From NCBI GenBank assembly GCA_022360175.1, contig JAKSDI010000019.1:39088-103087 (forward strand): DNA of 64,000 bases, written 5' to 3'. The notes beneath the pieces were generated by a model, which ran no database searches, had not been told where the DNA came from, and worked only from the letters and a program-made list of their open reading frames with translations. Every line of letters begins with the position of its first letter. Within the stretch, counting starts at the first letter, position 1. This DNA is from Chitinophagales bacterium (GTDB lineage Bacteria; Bacteroidota; Bacteroidia; Chitinophagales; Saprospiraceae). Below, in pieces: positions 57,899 through 64,000 of this stretch. A program made the position numbers and the translations under genes.

Positions 57899-59653
57899 AT
57901 GCAATACTGTTTACTAAGTTTTATTTTTCTTATTTCATCTTTGCTGGCATCAGCACAGCCAGACGCAATATGGGCACATCGCCTTGCAGTCACAGACCCT
58001 ATCTTTTCTTATGGTAAAAACTTGAGTGTCATTGACATGGAAACAGATGAAACGGGCAACATCTACCTGCTCGGTTTCCATAGAGCTGCATTAGAGTTGG
58101 ACGGAGCCCCAATCAGTAATGATTATGATGGTGCGCAAACCGCATTCTTAATGAAGTTTTCACCAGCAGGAGCCTTCCTTTGGCAACGACTTATCACTAT
58201 GGGCATCATGAAAGCACTTGATTATCATCAGAATGCATTATATATAGGAGGTGAAGTAGTACCTGCTGAATTCGGCCCTTTGATGCTGGAATCAGGGCCT
58301 TCAGGCCAGGATGTTGGCAACTTATTTGCCAATGGACACCGCGACGCTTTTATTGCTCGTTATGATACAGATGGTAATCTCAACTGGGCACACACCTATG
58401 GAGGCATTGACGGAGAAGCACTAGACAAAGGGGACTATCTGAATGACCTTAAAATAGGAAATGATGGGACTATTTATTTCACTGGCAGCTTTTACCAGGA
58501 AATGACTTTTGATGAAGATCATCAGTTCATTGCCAATGATCCACGGGATTTAAACAATTATATCGCAGCATTGTCTCCTGAAGGCTCTCATCTCTGGAGC
58601 CGATACTGGCCTCCTAGCATACCAGGAAATGCAGGTAACACTTATGGTAGTCAATTAGCACTAAGCCCTCAGGGAAGCATCTATCAAATTATTAGTTATA
58701 CCAGTGGTGGGATACAAATAGAAGACGAACTAGTACAAAATGAATTTGGAGGTTCAGATGGTTTTGCCTTGATCAAGTATACCAGTGGAGGAAATATTAG
58801 CTGGCATACCAATATAGATGCTGCAGAGGGCCTGATTTTGCCTTCAGAATTAGCCACAGATGGTAGCGGACATATTTATCTGACGTATAATCATACCGAT
58901 GAGATCAATTTGGCAGACAATACCTCGTCTCATTATTTTCAGCCTGATGATGGTTTACTAAAAACGGGAGTCGCCCGATTTGATCAAACTGGCAACTTGC
59001 AGTGGGCCAACAGTTATTTCTGTTCCGATGCTTCTATGGCTGTGGCAGCTGATGGTAGTGCGTATTTTAATGCCGCCCTGTTTCGCAATGATATTTGGTT
59101 ATCTCCCTACACTCATTTGGAAGCAGCTAGTCCAGGTACTACAAATATTTGGTTTCAATTAAAAGGTACGGGTGCACTGGCATGGGGTAAACTTCAGGAC
59201 AATCCCGATGCTCCTATGCTCAGTACTAATCATGCGATTACCATAGATGAAGAAGAATACATCTATGCCACCGGGACTTTTAATGAACTCATTGACTTTG
59301 GCAATGGATGGGCACTAGACAATGGATATGAAACACCTGATTTTGATGCACTCTTCTTTGTAAAATTTGATAAAAATGCCATTGCAGGTAGCCAGATACT
59401 CTCCCCTGATTTTCTCAATTGGCGTTTTCATCCGAACCCTAGCAATGGTTCAATACAAGTCGAAGTTGAGAATAAAGGCCATTTGCATGTATATGCTTCC
59501 AATGGGACAATAGTTTACAATCAACAGCTTATGCCCGGAAAACATCAAATAGATTTAAATAATTTGCCTCACGGGATTTATTTACTCCAGTTTATTTCAT
59601 CAAAGGGAGCCTATTCTAGTAGCCGAATTTGTATTATAGGCAATAGCTTTTAA
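57899..59653 (+). CDS. T9SS-exported SBBP-like propeller protein
   Basis: 584 aa. Signal peptide (QYCLLSFIFLISSLLASAQ). Repeating units of about 60 residues with DETGNIYLLGF, AGAFLWQRLI, DTDGNLNWAHTYGG, NDGTIYFTGSFYQEMTFD, ATDGSGHIYLTYNHTDEINL and DQTGNLQWANSY follow the seven-bladed SBBP/YVTN-type pattern ('G-x-I-Y-x-[TL]-G', 'G-x-L-x-W'). The end, FHPNPSNGSIQVEVENKGH to NLPHGIYLLQFISSKGAYSS, is a type-A T9SS sorting domain. Secreted or surface protein; ligand unknown. Starts divergently from the TPR genes. Confidence 0.85.
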   Translation: MQYCLLSFIFLISSLLASAQPDAIWAHRLAVTDPIFSYGKNLSVIDMETDETGNIYLLGFHRAALELDGAPISNDYDGAQTAFLMKFSPAGAFLWQRLITMGIMKALDYHQNALYIGGEVVPAEFGPLMLESGPSGQDVGNLFANGHRDAFIARYDTDGNLNWAHTYGGIDGEALDKGDYLNDLKIGNDGTIYFTGSFYQEMTFDEDHQFIANDPRDLNNYIAALSPEGSHLWSRYWPPSIPGNAGNTYGSQLALSPQGSIYQIISYTSGGIQIEDELVQNEFGGSDGFALIKYTSGGNISWHTNIDAAEGLILPSELATDGSGHIYLTYNHTDEINLADNTSSHYFQPDDGLLKTGVARFDQTGNLQWANSYFCSDASMAVAADGSAYFNAALFRNDIWLSPYTHLEAASPGTTNIWFQLKGTGALAWGKLQDNPDAPMLSTNHAITIDEEEYIYATGTFNELIDFGNGWALDNGYETPDFDALFFVKFDKNAIAGSQILSPDFLNWRFHPNPSNGSIQVEVENKGHLHVYASNGTIVYNQQLMPGKHQIDLNNLPHGIYLLQFISSKGAYSSSRICIIGNSF

Positions 59654-59798
59654 CGGAAAAAAATGATATTCTGTCGAAGCCTTTGTATCTTTTGACCCTG
59701 AAATTCGTAATCTTGTGGCCAAATTAGGAACCGTTTTTAATCCAAAGAACTTATTCCTTTATAATTAACAAATCACCCAGCACCTACGACTATTAACT

Positions 59799-60353
59799 AT
59801 GCCAAGCGAACAAGCGGAAGACATATTAAACAGACTCAGGTTAGATGACCGCTCGGCCCTCAAAGATCTTTTTGAGGAATATTACCCTATGGTTTGTCAG
59901 GCAATCCGACGTTTCATCAATGACAGCTCCACCTGTGAAGACTTAGCCCAGGAAGTTTTTTTACGTTTTTGGCAAAAAAGGCAAACAATCAAAGTAGACT
60001 CTAACTTACCAGCTTACTTACGCCGTATGGCAATCAATGAAGCACTCGCCTATCACCGTCGTAACAAACGCTTCCAGGGAGAAGAATTTGTTCCTGGTAT
60101 GGAACATGATGAAGCCCCCGGAGCTGAAGAGCAGTATTTACATGGTGAGCTAAAAGATCATATTACAGCTGCTATCAATACCCTACCTCCAAAATGTCAA
60201 ACCGTTTTTAAACTAAGCCGTTACGAAGAATTATCATACAAGGAAATTGCTGAAAAAATGGACATCTCTGTAAAAACAGTAGAAAACCAGATGAGCAAGG
60301 CTTTAAAGGTGTTGAGAACCAAATTAAGGACCTACCTAAATTTGTTTTTTTAG
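59799..60353 (+). CDS. ECF sigma factor (FecI type)
   Basis: 184 aa. Region 2 LFEEYYPMVCQAIRRFINDS with CEDLAQEVFLRFWQKRQTIK; region 4 TLPPKCQTVFKLSRYEELSY followed by KEIAEKMDISVKTVENQMSK. Closely similar in layout to the sigma factor at 27206-27751. Partner FecR follows after 86 bp, then an STN-domain protein in place of a TonB-dependent receptor. A TATCTTTTG about 110 bp upstream is a possible -7 element. Confidence 0.93.
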   Translation: MPSEQAEDILNRLRLDDRSALKDLFEEYYPMVCQAIRRFINDSSTCEDLAQEVFLRFWQKRQTIKVDSNLPAYLRRMAINEALAYHRRNKRFQGEEFVPGMEHDEAPGAEEQYLHGELKDHITAAINTLPPKCQTVFKLSRYEELSYKEIAEKMDISVKTVENQMSKALKVLRTKLRTYLNLFF

Positions 60354-60439
60354 CACTAAAATATTTTTTAAAAAAAATTTGACCTGCTAATAGGGGTACC
60401 TATACCCTTCATACATCATACAATCGGAAAGCAGATAGA

Positions 60440-61477
60440 ATGGAACAAAAAAGATACTTGGAATTAATTGGCAGATACCTTTCAGGTGACATCAGCACAA
60501 AAGATAAAGACCAGCTGATGCAGTGGGTGGATATTGCCGATGAAAACCGCCAGTTCTTTGAAGAAATGAATACACTGTGGAGTGCTTCTGATAGTTATGA
60601 AGAACCTACTATTCCTGTAAATACTGCCAGTGCATGGGCAAGTCTTGAACAAAAAATTGACCAAGTTGAAGATAATCGTTCACAAGGAACGAGCATACAA
60701 AGAGAGGCAAAAGTAAGAAAACTATATACTGGAAGATTATTGAGATATGCAGCGGCTATCTTATTATTAATTACTGGTGGATATTGGGCTTATAAAGCAA
60801 TATTACAGCCTCCTGTTTCGAATTTTGATCTTGCTGTTCATTCTACAAGTACAGGACAACAGGAAACCATTGTTTTACCTGATAGTAGTATTGTTATCCT
60901 GAATGAATTGTCTACACTTGCTTATAATTTGCCTTTTGAAGAACGCAATGTGCAATTAACAGGAGAAGCATTTTTTGAAGTCACGAAACAAAATGGAAAA
61001 ACATTTACTATAGAAGCACAAGGCACCACAACTACTGTACTGGGTACTTCTTTTAATGTGAGAGCTTATCCTGAGGAAGAAAAAGTAGAAGTAAGTGTTG
61101 CAAGTGGGAAAGTAGCTGTAAACGAACAAAAAGACGAGCAGAAAAAAGTCGAATTAATAGCTGGGCAAGCCACTGTTTATGATAAATCAGAAGGGATACT
61201 AAATAAAACTATTATTTCTAATGCAAACGCATGGCAAACAAAACAGCTAGTTTTTGACAATGAAAAATTGGGCGATGTTGTCATAAATTTTGAAAGATAC
61301 TTTAATATTTCTTTCCAATTCAGTGACGAACAGCTCAAGGACTGCAGATACCTTGGTAGTTTTTCAAATCCTTCCCTGGAGGATGTATTAACTGCCCTAG
61401 AATTTACGATGGATTTGCAAGTTGATCGTAATAATGGAGCATATCTTATTAGTGGAGATGCTTCTCAATGCCAATAA
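60440..61477 (+). CDS. FecR-family anti-sigma factor
   Basis: 345 aa. N-domain RYLSGDISTKDKDQLMQWVD, membrane helix (LLRYAAAILLLITGGYWAYK, about 100-119), periplasmic FecR domain QETIVLPDSSIVILNELSTL, GEAFFEVTKQNGKTFTIEAQ, VLGTSFNVRAYPEEEKVEVS, and C-terminal KLGDVVINFERYFNISFQFS domain. It would transmit a periplasmic signal, presumably from the STN domain of the next protein, to the upstream sigma factor. The following gene begins 19 bp after the stop. Confidence 0.94.
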   Translation: MEQKRYLELIGRYLSGDISTKDKDQLMQWVDIADENRQFFEEMNTLWSASDSYEEPTIPVNTASAWASLEQKIDQVEDNRSQGTSIQREAKVRKLYTGRLLRYAAAILLLITGGYWAYKAILQPPVSNFDLAVHSTSTGQQETIVLPDSSIVILNELSTLAYNLPFEERNVQLTGEAFFEVTKQNGKTFTIEAQGTTTTVLGTSFNVRAYPEEEKVEVSVASGKVAVNEQKDEQKKVELIAGQATVYDKSEGILNKTIISNANAWQTKQLVFDNEKLGDVVINFERYFNISFQFSDEQLKDCRYLGSFSNPSLEDVLTALEFTMDLQVDRNNGAYLISGDASQCQ

Positions 61478-61496
61478 TAATAAAGGCGCACTCATT

Positions 61497-63164
61497 ATGA
61501 AACGATTATTCATATTACTCCCTTTATGGGGGATCGCACTCAGCCTTACAGGGCAATCATTACAGCAAAATGTATCATTCTCCTACACCGGAGAAAGGCT
61601 GGATGCGGTATTGGCTGATATCAGTCAAACATATCAAGTGCGCTTTTCTTATAGCCCCGACTTCATTCCTGTTGATCGAAAAGTCAATGTAGAAGTAGAT
61701 AACAAACCTTTATCTACCGCTCTTGATGATATCTGCGAACAGGTACCAATGCGATATGCACCTGTAGGTGGTCAAATATTGCTAAAGCCAGATCGAAGCC
61801 GTGAAACGAAACAATTAGGCCAATTAAATACTCGGAGAGGCAAAGTTCGACAAACCAGCCCTATCTATCCAGAACCAATGGATAAGGCAGAAAGGGAACG
61901 CCTGAGAAAGATGCTCTCTCCTATTGAACAAGCAGATGAGAACTTAGTAATTGAAGGAGAAGGCAATGATTTAAAAAATATAAATACAGCTCCTTATCGA
62001 TTGCCATTAGAAGAATACGATACTACTTCTGGCGTATGGGGAGGTGATCAGAGGCTGGCACAAATATCGTTACTCCCATTCCTGGGTACGAATACTATTT
62101 ATAGTGAAGAAATCACTAATAATGTGTCAGTAAATGTTTTGTGGGGAACGAATGGAGGAGTTGACGGAGTAGAAATTGGCGGCTTGGTCAATAATGTAAA
62201 GAATGATGTAGCGGGTATGCAAATAGCAGGCCTGGGGAATACTGTTGGAGGTGATGTCGAAGGCACTCAGGTGGGTGGTTTATTTAATGTAAATAAAGGC
62301 AAAACAAGCGGTGTTCAAATAGCAGGACTTGTTAATAAAACGAAAGAAGGACACGCTGTCCAGGCAGCAGGCCTCGCCAATCTGGTAGAAGAAGACTATT
62401 TAGGTTTACAACTAGCAGGCTTGTTTAATAAATCAGGAGGAAAAGCAGAAGGCACCCAAGTAGCAGGACTTTTTAATACTAGCTACGATACCAGTGGCAA
62501 TCAACTTGCAGGTATATTTAATAATGCTGGCGATGTAAATGGGTTTCAAATCTCTGGTATCTTTAATTCCGGACGAAAAGTAAACGGCTTTCAAATAGGG
62601 CTGATCAATGTATCTGATACGATCAGTGGCACCCCTATCGGCTTATTAAATATTGTAAAGCGTGGATACAATAAAGTGGAGGTAGGTGTTCATGACATAC
62701 TTTACGCCAACCTGGCTTTGAAACTAGGTAGCCATAAGTTTTACAATATATTCCACCTGGGAGCACGTTGGGATAAACTTAAACCCGGGCAACCAGACGT
62801 AGCTCCAGGTACTTATATGAGCTGGGGTATCGGTTATGGGATTGGGCGTGCTAATATACTTGGCCCTCGGGTACTTATGAATACAGAATTGGTAGCGATC
62901 CAAATTAATGAGCAAGAATACTGGACCAACGAACTGAACTTATTAAATCAGGCAAGATTAATATTTGATTTTCACAAAGCTGATGGTCGATTAAGTTTCT
63001 ATGTAGGCCCTGTAGCAAATGTCATGGTATCTAAAATAAAAGATGCAGAAACAGGAGAAATAGGATCTCCTATAGTAAAACCATCCTATACGCTACTGGA
63101 AGGATCTGATGAGCAGACCGATGTAAAAATGTGGGTAAGCCTTCAGGCCGGTATTCGATTCTAA
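61497..63164 (+). CDS. STN-domain protein with LA_2272-like surface repeats
   Basis: 555 aa from ATG 61497 (MKRLFILLPLWGIALSLTGQ, signal peptide). Residues 25-100 are an STN (secretin/TonB short N-terminal) domain: LQQNVSFSYTGERLDAVLAD, YQVRFSYSPDFIPVDRKVNV, LSTALDDICEQVPMRYAPVG. There is no carboxypeptidase-like or TonB-plug domain after it. Residues about 210-400 form some ten repeats of about 20 residues with the core G-x-Q-[IVL]-[AS]-G-[LI]-[FV]-N (AGMQIAGLGN, GTQVGGLFN, GVQIAGLVN, GLQLAGLFN, GNQLAGIFN, GFQISGIFN), as in the LA_2272 surface-repeat family; the last 150 residues look barrel-like. A longer frame from 61422 overlaps fecR and is rejected. Third gene of the sigma/FecR set. Confidence 0.8.
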   Translation: MKRLFILLPLWGIALSLTGQSLQQNVSFSYTGERLDAVLADISQTYQVRFSYSPDFIPVDRKVNVEVDNKPLSTALDDICEQVPMRYAPVGGQILLKPDRSRETKQLGQLNTRRGKVRQTSPIYPEPMDKAERERLRKMLSPIEQADENLVIEGEGNDLKNINTAPYRLPLEEYDTTSGVWGGDQRLAQISLLPFLGTNTIYSEEITNNVSVNVLWGTNGGVDGVEIGGLVNNVKNDVAGMQIAGLGNTVGGDVEGTQVGGLFNVNKGKTSGVQIAGLVNKTKEGHAVQAAGLANLVEEDYLGLQLAGLFNKSGGKAEGTQVAGLFNTSYDTSGNQLAGIFNNAGDVNGFQISGIFNSGRKVNGFQIGLINVSDTISGTPIGLLNIVKRGYNKVEVGVHDILYANLALKLGSHKFYNIFHLGARWDKLKPGQPDVAPGTYMSWGIGYGIGRANILGPRVLMNTELVAIQINEQEYWTNELNLLNQARLIFDFHKADGRLSFYVGPVANVMVSKIKDAETGEIGSPIVKPSYTLLEGSDEQTDVKMWVSLQAGIRF

Positions 63165-63422
63165 TAGAACAAAACGGAAAACAATCTACATAAAAGAGAT
63201 CGTCGGAGTCTCCTAATACAAGTCCGACATTATATGCCTTCACTAAAAAGAAGACGCATACAGTATTGTAATACAGTAAGCTAGTCAGTTAATGTCCTAG
63301 CTTACGACCATCCAAGACCAACGATTTTTGATGAGATAAGATCGTGTGTACACATCTACACGCCTTGGATATTTATTGATTTTTTTTAAAAAACAATCTA
63401 CAGAAACACAAAACTGAAAGCA
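63165..63422. other. Intergenic region before the barrel gene
   Basis: 258 bp with no gene. The piece ACAATCTACA occurs twice (near 63180 and 63392), each followed by an A-rich stretch; no clear promoter box or terminator was recognised. Confidence 0.3.
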
Positions 63423-64000
63423 ATGAAGAAGATAGTATTTTCAGTATTAATGTTGAGTTTATTTGTAACAGCTCAGGCACAGCACGAAACCTTATTTAGC
63501 AATGCTAGAGTTATTGGCGGCTTCGGTGCTCCTATCGTTGAAATGGGATTAAACAATGACCTAACTACCTCAGTAGGAGGAGGAGGAGCCATTGTAATCG
63601 ACAATTTCTTCATTGGAGGATATGGCATGGGAAGCGTTGATTTTGAATCACTTATCGAAACGGAAGAACTTGAACAGCTAGAACTTGGACACGGTGGATT
63701 CTGGTTGGGTTACACGCTTGCCCCTCATAATCTATTTCACCTCTATACCAGTGCTCGTATTGGTTGGGGTGGTGTAGGCATCGACTTAAATGATAATTCC
63801 TACAGAAATGATTTTGATGAAGTTTTTGTACTAACTCCAGAAATAGGACTTGAACTTAATCTGGCTCGCTGGTTCCGTATAGCAGGTACCGTAGGTTATC
63901 GCCATGTAGAAGGCGTCAATGAAAAACTAGGGTACTATAAAGATGACACTTTTAATGGTGTAATGGCCAATTTAACTTTCCGTATGGGATGGTTTGGCAA
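63423..64000 (+). CDS. Outer-membrane beta-barrel protein, 3' end cut by window edge
   Basis: Open from ATG 63423 for 192 codons to the edge. Signal peptide MKKIVFSVLMLSLFVTAQAQ. Mature part: NARVIGGFGAPIVEMGLNND, SVGGGGAIVIDNFFIGGYGM, HGGFWLGYTLAPHNLFHLYT, RIGWGGVGIDL, EIGLELNLARWFRIAGTVGY, with alternating strand residues and a LTFRMGWFG end that suggests only a few residues are missing. It probably belongs to the sigma/FecR/STN group by position and direction, but the 258-bp gap allows its own promoter. Family not recognised. Confidence 0.75.
   Translation, partial: MKKIVFSVLMLSLFVTAQAQHETLFSNARVIGGFGAPIVEMGLNNDLTTSVGGGGAIVIDNFFIGGYGMGSVDFESLIETEELEQLELGHGGFWLGYTLAPHNLFHLYTSARIGWGGVGIDLNDNSYRNDFDEVFVLTPEIGLELNLARWFRIAGTVGYRHVEGVNEKLGYYKDDTFNGVMANLTFRMGWFG

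Noticed and set aside
61422..61496. Start of the STN protein at 61422
   Set aside because: It overlaps fecR and precedes a proper signal peptide that begins at 61497.

Overview
This 64 kb window looks like chromosome of a Bacteroidota bacterium, most likely in the Saprospirales/Lewinella-like part of the phylum. That placement is an inference from gene content: a MurF-alanine racemase fusion, four proteins that carry or resemble type IX secretion (T9SS) C-terminal sorting domains, FecR-type anti-sigma factors paired with ECF sigma factors, an STN-domain protein, DUF4252/DUF4266/DUF3570 proteins, and TAnnTTTG-type promoter elements. No rRNA, tRNA, phage, transposase or CRISPR array was recognised, and both window edges cut a gene.

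Layout. 1-6.5 kb (minus strand): a parvulin foldase cut by the edge, murF-alr, a GH63-like hydrolase and an App1-type phosphatase. 6.6-10.3 kb: PhzF, a gamma-family PLP enzyme, a sirtuin preceded by a heptamer array, and an outer-membrane barrel. 10.7-17.2 kb: carbohydrate genes (GH97, secreted GH18), an SLC13 transporter, a zinc-ribbon protein and a secreted repeat protein. 17.3-22.2 kb: sulfur metabolism, with metZ divergent from cysC-cysD-cysN; a small four-helix-bundle gene has been inserted between cysD and cysN. 22.7-29.6 kb: lectin-OmpA fusion, DUF4266/DUF3570, a sigma/FecR pair and a Na+:alanine symporter. 29.7-33.7 kb: GNAT fusion, PAP2 phosphatase, LptF/G permease. 34-37.1 kb: sigma, putative anti-sigma and three DUF4252 proteins. 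37.2-48.7 kb: large exported proteins (vanadium haloperoxidase-like/MopE/T9SS, BNR propeller, six-haem cytochrome, FG-GAP/T9SS). 48.8-58 kb: AraC regulator, group II PLP enzyme, TerB-like protein, typA, lnt and two TPR membrane proteins. 58-64 kb: T9SS propeller protein, sigma/FecR/STN-repeat protein, and a barrel protein cut by the edge.

The most unusual signal is in the intergenic DNA. At many loci it holds imperfect palindromes built from degenerate 7-bp units such as TACGATG, GGTGATG, CATCGTA, CACCGTA, TGATTGG and GACTTCC. Two loci share a core of about 175 bp, in opposite orientation, with heptamer arrays grown on different sides. Two other loci have the layout heptamer array, S23/IVS-type four-helix-bundle gene, inverted heptamer array: one intact between cysD and cysN, one decayed just after cysN. 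This suggests a small repetitive element that moves or spreads, with the four-helix-bundle protein as its cargo or helper; no function can be proven from sequence alone. A second oddity is a 17-nt T homopolymer inside the GTPase domain of typA that replaces conserved residues with phenylalanines. Starts marked as moved downstream were chosen because the longer frame begins at a non-ATG codon or overlaps a neighbour.
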